From positions 2,687,501-2,751,500 of the forward strand of contig NZ_CP101505.1 of assembly GCF_024362345.1 (NCBI RefSeq): a stretch of DNA of 64,000 nucleotides, in the 5' to 3' direction. A program made the position numbers and the translations under genes. Positions 17,802 to 25,837 of the stretch are shown piece after piece. Numbering within the stretch: the stretch's first letter is position 1; each line of letters starts with the position of its first letter. The DNA comes from Polaribacter dokdonensis. Its GTDB lineage: Bacteria; Bacteroidota; Bacteroidia; Flavobacteriales; Flavobacteriaceae. The notes beneath the pieces were generated by a model. That model had not been told where the DNA came from, did no database searches, and saw nothing but the letters and a program-made list of their open reading frames with translations.

Positions 17802-18586
17802 GTTAAAGAAGTACGTAATTCTTTAAAATAATCGAAAGCTTGTAATAGTCTAGAGCCATACCAAGAGAAGTATTCTCCATCAACTAATATTACTTTTACA
17901 TCTTTAAACATGTTTTCTAAACCTTGAATATCTTTATCTTTAAAAGGATAAGGTTCTGAAGATAGCAACAGTAATTCTGTATCATGTTTCAAATTGTTTA
18001 GATCAATTTCAGGATATCTTTTTTGATCTTCATAGCTATTACAAAAGTTATTTACTGAAAGTAAATGATGGATGAAAGTTCCATTTGCAGCAACCATCCA
18101 TGGATTTTTCCAAATAAAATAAGCTACATTAATAGTAGGTTTATTTTTTGTAAAAGCTCTAAAATCAGTTAGTTTAGTATTAATTTTATGGGCTAAGTCG
18201 TTTGCTTTTGTTTTTCTTTGAAAGATAGCTCCATATTGATGTATCAGATTTAAAGTATCTTGAATAGTAACAATATTAGATACATGAACAGTAGCAATAT
18301 CTCTGCAAGTTTCTACTATTTCTTTAGTGTTTTCCTCTTTATTACAAAGAATAATATCTGGTTGTAGCGATTTAATTTTATCAAAATAAACATTCTTAGT
18401 GCCACCAACAATGGTTTTTGATTTTCTTAATCTAGAAGGGTGCACGCAAAACTTGGTAATACCAACAATGGAATTTTCCAAACCTAAATCAACCAAAAGT
18501 TCAGTTAAACTAGGTACTAAACAAACAATTCTAGTAGGCGTTTTTTGCAATTCAAACTTGTTATCCATTTGGTCTTTGAACTGCAT
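17798..18586 (-). CDS. Helical-backbone metal receptor (BtuF-like), without signal peptide
   Basis: A 262-residue protein of the periplasmic-binding-protein-2 type used for cobalamin or iron-siderophore uptake: RIVCLVPSLTELLVDLGL, VGITKFCVHP, VGGTKNVYFDKI and PDIILCNKEENTKE are typical. Unlike true BtuF there is no signal peptide or lipobox, so it appears cytoplasmic; no ABC permease lies nearby. It starts 5 nt after pyrF on the same strand, so the two are probably an operon. Its role without export is unclear. Confidence 0.75.
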   Translation of the reverse strand: MQFKDQMDNKFELQKTPTRIVCLVPSLTELLVDLGLENSIVGITKFCVHPSRLRKSKTIVGGTKNVYFDKIKSLQPDIILCNKEENTKEIVETCRDIATVHVSNIVTIQDTLNLIHQYGAIFQRKTKANDLAHKINTKLTDFRAFTKNKPTINVAYFIWKNPWMVAANGTFIHHLLSVNNFCNSYEDQKRYPEIDLNNLKHDTELLLLSSEPYPFKDKDIQGLENMFKDVKVILVDGEYFSWYGSRLLQAFDYFKELRTSLT

Positions 18587-18591
18587 TATTT

Positions 18592-19404
18592 CTATTTTAG
18601 AATTTCTTCCATTTGTTGCTGTAGTTCTTCTGCTTTAAGAGCAGCTGCATTTGCAAAATCTTCATTTTTAGAAGCGTAAATTATTCCTCTAGAAGAGTTG
18701 ATAAGTAAACCAACATTCTCTGTTAAACCATATTTACAAACATCCTGCAAATTACCTCCTTGTGCACCAATACCAGGTACTAATAAAAAGGCTTCAGGTA
18801 CAATTTTTCGAATCTCAGCAAAATATTCAGCTTTTGTAGCTCCTACAACATACATTAAATTTTCTGAATTGTTCCAGTTTTTAGATGTTTCTAAAACCTG
18901 TTTGTATAGCTCTTTATTATCAATTTTTTGAGTTTGAAAATCAAAAGCGCCTTCATTAGAAGTTAAAGCCAACATAATTGTATGTTTATCTTTAAAAGCT
19001 AAAAATGGCTCAACTGAATCTTTACCCATATAAGGTGCAACAGTTACAGAATCAAAAGCTAAATCTTCTAAAAATGCTTTTGCATACATGGTAGATGTAT
19101 TGCCAATATCACCTCTTTTTGCATCAGCAATTGTATAAATTTCTGGATGTTTCTCATTCAGGTAATTAATTGTTTTTTCTAATGATTTCCAACCTTTTAA
19201 TCCATAGGCTTCATAAAATGCAGTATTTGGTTTGTAGGCAACACATAAATGATGAGTGGCGTCTATAATTGCTTTATTAAACTCAAAAATAGGATCTTCT
19301 TTTACTAATAAATGAGAAGGAATTTTATTCAAATCAACATCTAAACCAATGCATAAAAATGATTTTTTTTGATTTATTTGTGATATAAGTTCGGCTGTTG
19401 TCAT
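18592..19404 (-). CDS. pyrF: Orotidine 5'-phosphate decarboxylase
   Basis: Last step of UMP synthesis. At 270 residues it is the longer (type 2) form. The catalytic Lys/Asp motif [19 protein letters not shown] is present, with [10 protein letters not shown] at the N-terminus and [11 protein letters not shown] and SSRGIIYA towards the C-terminus. A TATTTTTG -7 box (19425-19432, minus) lies 20 nt upstream of the ATG. Confidence 0.95.
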   Translation of the reverse strand: MTTAELISQINQKKSFLCIGLDVDLNKIPSHLLVKEDPIFEFNKAIIDATHHLCVAYKPNTAFYEAYGLKGWKSLEKTINYLNEKHPEIYTIADAKRGDIGNTSTMYAKAFLEDLAFDSVTVAPYMGKDSVEPFLAFKDKHTIMLALTSNEGAFDFQTQKIDNKELYKQVLETSKNWNNSENLMYVVGATKAEYFAEIRKIVPEAFLLVPGIGAQGGNLQDVCKYGLTENVGLLINSSRGIIYASKNEDFANAAALKAEELQQQMEEILK

Positions 19405-19424
19405 TAGTTTTGCTTAAAGTGATA

Positions 19425-19432
19425 CAAAAATA
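19425..19432 (-). promoter_or_regulatory. -7 box TATTTTTG of pyrF
   Basis: TAnnTTTG match on the minus strand, 20 nt before the pyrF ATG at 19404. Confidence 0.5.
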
Positions 19433-19488
19433 CTATTTTTAACGGGTAACATTTGTAAGATCTTAATTTTTTAAAAGACAAATTTTAG

Positions 19489-19980
19489 ATGAAAAGAGTA
19501 TTCTTATTAGTTTTTATAGTGTTTATAGCTTGCAATAAAGAGGAACCAACCACGTTTTCTGAAGCTGCAAATCTAGAAATGCTTATTGGTGTAGATGGTT
19601 CTAAGATTACTTTAAGAGAAGTTCTTTATAAACATAAAGGCAAAAAAATATTGATAGATGTTTGGGCTTCTTGGTGTAAAGATTGCATTGTAGGTTTCCC
19701 AAAAGTAAATCAACTTCAAAAAGAATTTCCAGATGTAACTTATTTGTTTTTATCTACCGATTTTAGCAAGCCTTCTTGGAAAAAAGCGATTCAAAAATAT
19801 AAAATTAAAGGTGAGCATTACAATTTGCCTAAAGGTATGAACGATGGTGATTTTGTAAATTTCATTAACCTTTCTTGGCTGCCTACTTATATGGTAATTG
19901 ATGAGGAAGGGGAAATAGCGTTGTTCAAGGCTATAAATGCTACAGATAAAAATATTAGAAATGCCTTAGAGGAAAATTAA
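19489..19980 (+). CDS. TlpA/ResA-like thioredoxin-fold lipoprotein
   Basis: A 163-residue exported thiol-disulfide protein; signal MKRVFLLVFIVFIAC with the lipobox Cys at residue 15. The thioredoxin active site is WASWCKDC (about residues 62-69) and the cis-Pro is in LSWLPTYMVID. Residues between form the peroxiredoxin-like AhpC/TlpA fold. It probably reduces disulfides in periplasmic proteins. It is divergent from pyrF and precedes tpiA by 84 nt. Confidence 0.85.
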   Translation: MKRVFLLVFIVFIACNKEEPTTFSEAANLEMLIGVDGSKITLREVLYKHKGKKILIDVWASWCKDCIVGFPKVNQLQKEFPDVTYLFLSTDFSKPSWKKAIQKYKIKGEHYNLPKGMNDGDFVNFINLSWLPTYMVIDEEGEIALFKAINATDKNIRNALEEN

Positions 19981-20064
19981 GGAAACGTTTTAGTAACTAT
20001 TTTGTATTTAAAACAATATTTACAGATCATTTCTTAATTTTACAATAGATATAAATACATACTC

Positions 20065-20823
20065 ATGAGAAAAAAAATAGTAGCAGGTAACTGGAAAATG
20101 AATAATGATTTAGCAGAAACAAAGTCATTAATTAATGGTATTCAGAACGAAATAGAAAACCTTGAATTAGATAATACAAGAGTAATTGTTTCTCCTTCTT
20201 ATGTAAATTTATCTTTAGCACTAGAATTAACTTCAGCAAATAAAATTGAGGTTGCCTCACAAAACATGCATCAAGCAAAAAGCGGTGCTTTTACAGGCGA
20301 AGTTTCTGCAGATATGTTAAAATCTGTTGGTATTAAATCTGTAATTATTGGTCATTCTGAAAGAAGACAATATTTTAATGAAACAGATGCTTTATTAGCA
20401 GAGAAAATGAATACTGTCTTAGCAAATGAGTTAGAGGCCATTTTTTGTTTTGGAGAACTTTTAGAAGATAGAAAATCTGGTAATCATTTTAAAGTGGTAG
20501 AAAGCCAATTGCAAAATGCTTTATTTCATTTAGAGGCAAAAGATTTTTCGAGTATTGTTTTAGCTTATGAACCTGTTTGGGCTATTGGTACAGGAGAAAC
20601 AGCAAGTCCTGAGCAAGCACAAGAAATGCATGCTTTTATCAGAAAAACACTTGCTGAAAAGTACAATCAAGAAGTTGCAGATTCAGTATCAATCTTATAT
20701 GGAGGAAGTGTAAAGCCTGCAAATGCAGAAGAAATATTCTCTAAAGAAGATGTAGATGGTGGTTTAATTGGTGGAGCATCTTTAAAACCAGCAGACTTTG
20801 CAGCCATAATTAAGGCAATTTAA
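20065..20823 (+). CDS. tpiA: Triosephosphate isomerase
   Basis: Glycolytic enzyme interconverting dihydroxyacetone phosphate and glyceraldehyde 3-phosphate. Full-length at 252 residues. Seen: AGNWKMN (active-site Lys), IIGHSERRQYF (active-site His), YEPVWAIGTG (active-site Glu and start of loop 6) and ILYGGSVKPAN / GGLIGGASLK (phosphate-binding). A terminator-like hairpin follows before prmA. Confidence 0.97.
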   Translation: MRKKIVAGNWKMNNDLAETKSLINGIQNEIENLELDNTRVIVSPSYVNLSLALELTSANKIEVASQNMHQAKSGAFTGEVSADMLKSVGIKSVIIGHSERRQYFNETDALLAEKMNTVLANELEAIFCFGELLEDRKSGNHFKVVESQLQNALFHLEAKDFSSIVLAYEPVWAIGTGETASPEQAQEMHAFIRKTLAEKYNQEVADSVSILYGGSVKPANAEEIFSKEDVDGGLIGGASLKPADFAAIIKAI

Positions 20824-20864
20824 ACACAGCAAAAACACATATTTTAGTATAAAACCAATAAATT

Positions 20865-20896
20865 TGCATCAAGATTAAATTTTGATGCATTTTTTA
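20865..20896 (+). terminator. Terminator-like hairpin between tpiA and prmA
   Basis: TGCATCAA / TTGATGCA arms with an 8-9 nt AT loop and a T run, ending 2 nt before the prmA ATG. A TAAATTTG -7 box (20859-20866) overlaps its 5' end, so the hairpin may also affect the prmA leader. Confidence 0.6.
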
Positions 20897-20898
20897 TT

Positions 20899-21735
20899 AT
20901 GGATAATATATATATCGAATATACTTTTACAATAACACCAAAAGAACCAGCTTCAGAAATTTTAATTGCAGAATTGGGTGCTGTAGGTTTTGAAAGTTTT
21001 GTAGAAACTGAAAATGGTTTGGTAGCATACATTCAGAAGGATGATTACAATACATCTATTTTAGAGGATATTTATATTTTAAAATCAGATGAATTTTCTA
21101 TTTCTTATGCAAATAAGGAAGTAGCTCAAACTAATTGGAATGCAGAGTGGGAGAAGAATTTTACACCAATTCAAGTAAATGATTTGGTTAGTATAAGAGC
21201 ACCTTTTCATGAGAATCCAAATTTAGCGTACGATATTGTCATAGAACCAAAAATGAGTTTTGGAACTGGTCATCATGAAACTACACATATGATGATTCAA
21301 CATTTATTAGAACTTGATTTAAAGAATAAAAAAACTTTAGACATGGGTTGTGGAACTGGAATTTTAGCAATTTTTGCAGAAATGAAAGGAGCAAACCCTA
21401 TAGACGCTATAGATATAGATAATTGGTGCTATGAGAATTCTATAGAGAATGTAAAGCGCAATAAATGCTCAAATATTAGCGTTTTTGAAGGTGATTCCTC
21501 TTTGTTAACTGACAAAACTTATGATGTAATTATAGCCAACATCAACAGGAATATTTTATTGAGTGATATGAAAACATATACAAATTGTTTAAATGAAAAA
21601 GGAGTTTTATTATTAAGTGGTTTTTATAAAGAAGATATTACTATTATAGATGATGAAGTTTCTAAGTTTAATTTAAAGTTAGAAAAAACTATAGAAAGAA
21701 ATAATTGGGTTGCTTTAAAATACAATAAATTGTAA
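20899..21735 (+). CDS. prmA: Ribosomal protein L11 methyltransferase
   Basis: SAM-dependent methyltransferase that modifies ribosomal protein L11. At 278 residues it is near normal length. Seen: N-terminal L11-recognition part, FGTGHHETTHMM (a PrmA hallmark, about residue 119), SAM motif I LDMGCGTGILAIF (about 151-163) and post-motif IANINRNILL. ClpS follows 10 nt downstream, a gene pair common in Bacteroidota. Confidence 0.93.
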   Translation: MDNIYIEYTFTITPKEPASEILIAELGAVGFESFVETENGLVAYIQKDDYNTSILEDIYILKSDEFSISYANKEVAQTNWNAEWEKNFTPIQVNDLVSIRAPFHENPNLAYDIVIEPKMSFGTGHHETTHMMIQHLLELDLKNKKTLDMGCGTGILAIFAEMKGANPIDAIDIDNWCYENSIENVKRNKCSNISVFEGDSSLLTDKTYDVIIANINRNILLSDMKTYTNCLNEKGVLLLSGFYKEDITIIDDEVSKFNLKLEKTIERNNWVALKYNKL

Positions 21736-21745
21736 TTTTGAAAAC

Positions 21746-22021
21746 ATGAGTACTAAAGAAAAAATTCAGGAAGAAGTAGACGTCTTAGAAAAAGAAGTTT
21801 TTCAGCATGAAATTGTTTTACATAATGATAATGTAAATACATTTGACTTTGTTATTGAATCTTTAATAAACGTTTGCGATCATACCCTAGAGCAAGCAGA
21901 ACAATGTACTATATTAGTTCATTATAAAGGAAAATGTACAGTAAAATCTGGTGAGTTTAAAGATTTAGAGCCAAGATGTTCTAAATTATTACAATTAGGT
22001 TTATCTGCAGAATTGGTATAA
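21746..22021 (+). CDS. clpS: ClpS, ATP-dependent protease adaptor
   Basis: A 91-residue adaptor that binds N-degron substrates and delivers them to ClpAP/ClpCP. The conserved VLHNDNVNTFDFVIESL (about residues 25-41) and the VHYKGKC segment are clear. The Asp-Asn pair after LHN is in the substrate pocket. It is in a run with prmA (10 nt) and the small protein after it (2 nt). Confidence 0.93.
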   Translation: MSTKEKIQEEVDVLEKEVFQHEIVLHNDNVNTFDFVIESLINVCDHTLEQAEQCTILVHYKGKCTVKSGEFKDLEPRCSKLLQLGLSAELV

Positions 22022-22023
22022 GT

Positions 22024-22296
22024 ATGGAAAATGTTCTAAAATATTATGAGTTTTCTGAGTTTAAAAAAGACAATTCAGAAGCTTTTTCAAATAACGAGAT
22101 TGCATATACTGAGTTGAATGAAACTCATTATTTAATTTTTGAGAAAGAACTAGATCAGTATAATTTATACGTTTCTAAATATAATTCTAGAAGTGAGATT
22201 GGTTTTAAAAAACCACTAATTCTGGAATTACTTGTTTCTAATTATGATAAAAGTAAACCAGAACATAGACTAGCTATAAAACAGTATTTAAACTAA
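22024..22296 (+). CDS. Small hypothetical protein after clpS
   Basis: A 90-residue, soluble, acidic protein without signal peptide, starting 2 nt after the clpS stop and followed by a terminator, so it is the last gene of the prmA-clpS unit. No domain is recognised. Tyr and Asn/Glu-rich composition; ends AIKQYLN. Confidence 0.6.
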   Translation: MENVLKYYEFSEFKKDNSEAFSNNEIAYTELNETHYLIFEKELDQYNLYVSKYNSRSEIGFKKPLILELLVSNYDKSKPEHRLAIKQYLN

Positions 22297-22307
22297 AGAT
22301 ATAAAAT

Positions 22308-22345
22308 AAAGAAGCTCATAAATTTAATATTTATGGGCTTCTTTA
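22308..22345 (+). terminator. Bidirectional terminator between the clpS operon and PAS paralogue 1
   Basis: Stem AAGAAGCtCATAAA / TTTATGgGCTTCTT, loop of about 8 nt. It lies between two convergent genes and can serve both. Confidence 0.75.
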
Positions 22346-22360
22346 TGAATAACTATAAAG

Positions 22361-22924
22361 TTATTCTTCCTTTATAAACTCTTTAACCATACCATAGATT
22401 ATAGTGTCTTTATCGTTATTTATTTCTCTCCATTTTAAAACTTTTACAAAAGCCTTATTCCCATCTTTATCAAAAATTTCATCAATAGAATTTAGTTCAT
22501 TACCAGTAATGGCTACAACTAAATCTTTTTCATAGTAAGCCTGTGCATACTTGTCACCAAACATGTCAAAATTATCTTTTCCAATATGAGAATAAATATC
22601 ATAAGAGAATAAGTGTCCTAAATGTTTTACATAAGCAGGGTTTACATACTGAATTATAAAACGATTACCACGTTTTAATTTTTGCCAAACAGGTAAAGGA
22701 AAACCTTGGTAAGTTCTATTAAAAATGATCATGTTCTTCTTAAGAGTTATACTTTTCTCTTTAAGTTTTACGACCTCAATTTTTACATTTTGATTTTCTG
22801 TTCTTAAAAAATAAGTGGAAGTTGTTAAAAACAGTAAAGAGACATATGTAATTATTTTATGTTTCTTCTCTAAATCTGATACTTTAAAAAATATTGATTG
22901 CGCCTTAAAACCTATTTTATTCAT
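22361..22924 (-). CDS. PAS-only membrane protein, tandem paralogue 1
   Basis: A 187-residue protein: a Lys-rich N-terminus ending LEKKHK, one membrane helix (about 24-41, IITYVSLLFLTTSTYFL), a short coiled linker (about 42-68), then a PAS-like domain (about 72-185) with PVWQK, YVNPAYVKHLGH, IGKDNFD, the IFDKDGN turn and YGMVKEF, in the order seen in PAS folds. There is no kinase, HTH or cyclase output domain. It is 60-70% identical by eye in the membrane segment to the next two genes. It could sense a ligand or form complexes with a kinase encoded elsewhere. The box TACCCC (22932-22937, minus) lies 7 nt before the ATG. Confidence 0.75.
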   Translation of the reverse strand: MNKIGFKAQSIFFKVSDLEKKHKIITYVSLLFLTTSTYFLRTENQNVKIEVVKLKEKSITLKKNMIIFNRTYQGFPLPVWQKLKRGNRFIIQYVNPAYVKHLGHLFSYDIYSHIGKDNFDMFGDKYAQAYYEKDLVVAITGNELNSIDEIFDKDGNKAFVKVLKWREINNDKDTIIYGMVKEFIKEE

Positions 22925-23088
22925 AACAACAGGGGTATAAATTATTAAAAAAAAACTGGTTGACGTGTTTTGATAAATAACATTCTAAATATACTAAAAA
23001 TTGTTTAAACAGTTTTAATACTTAAAATACTTATAAAACTAGATTTAATAATAAAGGTATTTTTTAAATAATTAGTGTTACTATAAAT

Positions 23089-23652
23089 CTATTTTTTTTC
23101 TCTGATACCTCTTACCATTCCATATACAAGAGTATCTTTATAATCTCTGATACTTCTCCATTTTACAACATCCAATATTGTTGGTTTATTATTTTTATCT
23201 ACAAAATCTTCTTCTATTTCTAATTCTATACCAGTTACAGATACTGCAACATCATTTTCATAGAATATCTGCGCTGTTTTTTTAGGCCAAATATCAAAAT
23301 TATCTTTACCTATAACTTGATAAATATCATCTTTAAAAGTATGGCCAAATTTTTTAACATAAGCTGGGTTAATATATTGTATAATAAATCTGTTACCCCT
23401 TTTTACTTTTTGCCAAATTGGTTGTGGAAAATTTTCATAATTTCTATTAAAAATAATCATATTTTCTTTTAAATGCTGATTACGTTCTTTAATAGTAATA
23501 TAATCAAGTTTTATTTGTTGATTTTCTGTTCTTAAAAAATACGTAGATGTCGTTAGAAACAACAATGATAAATAAGTTATTATCTTATGCTTCTTTTCTA
23601 AATTCGAGACTTTATGTAGTATAGATTCAGCCTTATATCCAATTTTTTTCAT
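23089..23652 (-). CDS. PAS-only membrane protein, tandem paralogue 2
   Basis: A 187-residue paralogue of the genes on both sides. It has the same layout: KKHK, membrane helix IITYLSLLFLTTSTYFL (about 24-41), linker, then a PAS-like domain with NFPQPIWQKVKRGNRFIIQY, NPAYVKKFGH, IGKDNFDIW, FVDKNNK, VVKWRSIRD and VYGMVRG. A box TACCCC (23660-23665, minus) sits 7 nt before its ATG, at exactly the same spacing as in paralogue 1. The 164-nt gap to paralogue 1 has no ORF and no clear terminator, so each copy may have its own promoter. Confidence 0.75.
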   Translation of the reverse strand: MKKIGYKAESILHKVSNLEKKHKIITYLSLLFLTTSTYFLRTENQQIKLDYITIKERNQHLKENMIIFNRNYENFPQPIWQKVKRGNRFIIQYINPAYVKKFGHTFKDDIYQVIGKDNFDIWPKKTAQIFYENDVAVSVTGIELEIEEDFVDKNNKPTILDVVKWRSIRDYKDTLVYGMVRGIREKK

Positions 23653-23895
23653 AAATAATGGGGTATAAAATTATTTAAAATATAGGTACAAATAATTTTA
23701 TTATTATAAAAATAGCTGGTTATTTCTTAAGAATAATAAAAAGAACATCTTGATTTTAAAGCAAGTTTTAAGGTAATTTAAATTTAAGAGCATATTTAAG
23801 GGGTTAAAAGTACAGCCTCAAATATAATAAATATAGATATATAATGAGAAGTAAGTTTATTCAAAACGGAAAATTGTTCTATAATAAATGGTAAA

Positions 23896-24462
23896 TTATT
23901 CTTTTATTTTAGAGATTCTTTGCACCATTCCATAAACCAAAGTATCTCTATTATCTCTGATACTTCTCCATTTTAAAACCCTAGCATAAATAGGTTTTCC
24001 AGATTTATCTATGAACTCTTCATCAGTATTAAGTACTTTTCCCATAATTGAGACTGCTATATCATTCTCATAAAAAGTTTGAGCGAACTTTTCAGGCCAG
24101 ACTTCGAAGTCGTTTTTTCCAATAACATTATATTGGTTGTTATTAAAAAGATGTCCAAATTCCTTAACAAAACTTGGGTTAGTGTATTGCATTATAAATT
24201 TATCGCCTCTTTTTACCTTTTGCCAAACTGGTAATGGAAATTCTTCATAACTTCTATTAAAGATAATCATGTTTTGTTTCAAATTTAAATTTCGCTCTTG
24301 TAAAGTAGCAAAATCAATTTTTACTTTTTGATTTTCTGTTCTTAAAAAATAAGTAGATATAGTTAAAAATAATAGCGAAGCATAAGTTATTACCTTATGT
24401 TTTCTTTCTAAATTTGAAACTACTAGTAGTAATTTTCTTGAATTAAAACTCAGTTTTTTCAT
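23896..24462 (-). CDS. PAS-only membrane protein, tandem paralogue 3
   Basis: A 188-residue third paralogue: N-terminal LERKHK, membrane helix VITYASLLFLTISTYFL, linker, and PAS-like domain with FPLPVWQKVKRG, NPSFVKEFGHLF, IGKNDFEVWPE, FIDKSGKP, LKWRSIRD and VYGMVQR. It is the most diverged at the N-terminus. Two C-rich boxes are further upstream on the minus strand (24557-24564 and 24640-24655) rather than right at the ATG. Membrane side of the PAS domain is uncertain; positive charges favour the N-terminus inside. Confidence 0.75.
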   Translation of the reverse strand: MKKLSFNSRKLLLVVSNLERKHKVITYASLLFLTISTYFLRTENQKVKIDFATLQERNLNLKQNMIIFNRSYEEFPLPVWQKVKRGDKFIMQYTNPSFVKEFGHLFNNNQYNVIGKNDFEVWPEKFAQTFYENDIAVSIMGKVLNTDEEFIDKSGKPIYARVLKWRSIRDNRDTLVYGMVQRISKIKE

Positions 24463-24790
24463 AGACCTACTAATTAATTGATGTTAGGTAAATTATTTGG
24501 TATATATGAAAAAGCAGAACACTTTTTTATATTAAAAATAAAATATATTAAACGAGTAGGGGTAGTATATAAAAAGTATACACTTGTATAAAAAAGTGTA
24601 CTTAAAAAGAAGGTATTAGTTTTTATATTATCCATAATTGGGGGAATAGTAGGGATTAATTAAAATACTAAATATTTGTTTTCACAAATAATAATAAGGC
24701 AAATATAAAAATTTAAGATATAAAGCCAATATTAGTATTCTAATATACGAAGTAAATTTATATATATAGAATAATTATAAATTAAAATAA
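24463..24790. other. AT-rich non-coding stretch upstream of PAS paralogue 3
   Basis: No credible ORF on either strand. It holds two C-rich boxes read on the minus strand, TACCCCTA (24557-24564) and TCCCTACTATTCCCCC (24640-24655), an imperfect inverted repeat AAGTATACACTT / AAGTGTACTT (24574-24603), and otherwise AT-rich sequence up to the tRNA terminator. Probably the promoter region of paralogue 3 plus spacer. Confidence 0.5.
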
Positions 24791-24824
24791 AAAAAACTCA
24801 TTTTAATTAAAAAATGAGTTTTTT
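24790..24824 (-). terminator. Terminator of tRNA-Arg(ACG)
   Basis: Hairpin AAAAAACTCATTTT / AAAATGAGTTTTTT located directly past the tRNA 3' end. Confidence 0.8.
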
Positions 24825-24825
24825 G

Positions 24826-24899
24826 TGACCATGCTAGGATTCAAACCTAGAACCTCTTGAGCCGTAATCAAGTGCGCTATTCAGTTGCGCCACATGGCC
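24826..24899 (-). tRNA. tRNA-Arg (anticodon ACG)
   Basis: Read on the minus strand: acceptor GGCCATG pairs with CATGGTC, D stem GCGC/GCGC, anticodon stem CTTGA/TCAAG around loop TTACGGC (anticodon ACG), T stem CTAGG/CCTAG with loop TTTGAAT, discriminator A. CCA is not encoded. The A34 should be edited to inosine by TadA so that it reads CGU/CGC/CGA. Confidence 0.95.
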
Positions 24900-24957
24900 T
24901 TTTTGCGGGTGCAAATATAGCTGTTTTTTTTAAACTAAGAAATCTTAGTATGAGTTT

Positions 24958-25188
24958 TTAAGAATTAATTTCTTTTTCATATTCTGCAACAATAGGTTTC
25001 GCTTTTTCTAAATCTACATTTAAAACTTGTAATTCTATAGCTGTTCTGTGTTCTCCAAAACCACCTAACCTTGCAGACTCAACTCTGTCTTTAATTAAAA
25101 TACTAATATTGTTGTCTTCTAATCTGTTTTGCAATCCTTTTACAAGAATTGAAGAACCAGAAAATACTGTAATGTGCTTATTTTCCAT
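24958..25188 (-). CDS. DUF2007-type small protein
   Basis: A 76-residue protein starting MENKHITVFSGSSILVKGLQ and ending VNLDLEKAK-like sequence, fitting the DUF2007 (putative prokaryotic signal-transducing) family: HITVFSGS..., LEDNNISILIKD and VDLEKAKPIVAEY. The start was taken at 25188; a longer frame begins at 25236 but its extra 16 residues overlap the upstream gene and look unlike the family. Role unknown. Confidence 0.75.
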   Translation of the reverse strand: MENKHITVFSGSSILVKGLQNRLEDNNISILIKDRVESARLGGFGEHRTAIELQVLNVDLEKAKPIVAEYEKEINS

Positions 25189-25199
25189 AATTTTTATTT

Positions 25200-25352
25200 T
25201 TAATCTAAAGATTTCATAGTTACAAAAGCTCTCCATCCAATAATGGCAAGTTGTATTTTTGACGCTTTAGAAATGTCTAACTCTTTTTTTGTGTAAGAAG
25301 GTAAAATAGCCTTATTAATTTTAGCTAATGTTCTAAATAGTGTTTTCTTCAT
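25200..25352 (-). CDS. Conserved small basic protein (~50 aa)
   Basis: A 50-residue ORF: begins MKKTLFRTLAKINKAILPSY and ends FVTMKSLD. I recall closely similar ~50-residue flavobacterial proteins, sometimes mis-named SsrA-binding protein; it is far too short to be SmpB. Basic N-terminus and a hydrophobic middle (IQLAIIGWRAFV) suggest membrane association. It is followed by the DUF2007 gene 11 nt downstream, so both may share a transcript. Confidence 0.65.
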   Translation of the reverse strand: MKKTLFRTLAKINKAILPSYTKKELDISKASKIQLAIIGWRAFVTMKSLD

Positions 25353-25814
25353 TCGAGTTTGGTTGGTCGTCAAATGTAGCTAAAATTTACAACTTTATTT
25401 TGAAATAACAAGTTGTTATTAAATTTATTAGAATAGAACAATGTAAATAATTTCTGCAACTAGGGTAACAAATTTAACGAGTAATAAGATCATGTTTTTT
25501 AATTTTTTAAGTTCGATTTTTGATTTCTGATTCCAATATAAAATCTTAAAATGCTATCAACCTAAAAATTATAATAGTATTAATTGAATTTGTTTTATAA
25601 TATAAATTATAAAAATAGTTTTGGTTATAATATATTACAAGTTGTCTAAAGTGAAGTTGATAAATGAAATTAGAATATGTAGTTTGTGTATAATTATGTA
25701 ATGTAGTAAAGGGGAGTTTTTGCTTGGTTATAAAAAGCAAAGGAATAATCATCTTTTAATTCACCACTTTTGTACTTTTCATCTTTTACAAATTTAATTA
25801 ATTGCATAATCTTG
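25353..25814. other. Long AT-rich intergenic region
   Basis: About 460 nt with no convincing gene. A 68-codon minus frame at 25546-25752 has hydrophobic, low-complexity content and no homology that I recognise. No strong hairpin was seen. The right end holds the promoter of the antiporter gene. Confidence 0.5.
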
Positions 25815-25822
25815 TATCTTTG
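25815..25822 (+). promoter_or_regulatory. -7 box TATCTTTG of the cation antiporter gene
   Basis: TAnnTTTG match ending 15 nt before the ATG at 25838. Confidence 0.5.
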
Positions 25823-25837
25823 GCAAAAAGATTTTAG

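Noticed and set aside
24574..24603. Imperfect inverted repeat AAGTATACACTT / AAGTGTACTT near PAS copy 3
   Set aside because: Imperfect, AT-rich and of no clear position relative to a promoter or terminator.
25546..25752. Minus-strand ORF of 68 residues in the AT-rich gap before the antiporter
   Set aside because: Low-complexity composition and no recognisable pattern; likely chance in AT-rich DNA.
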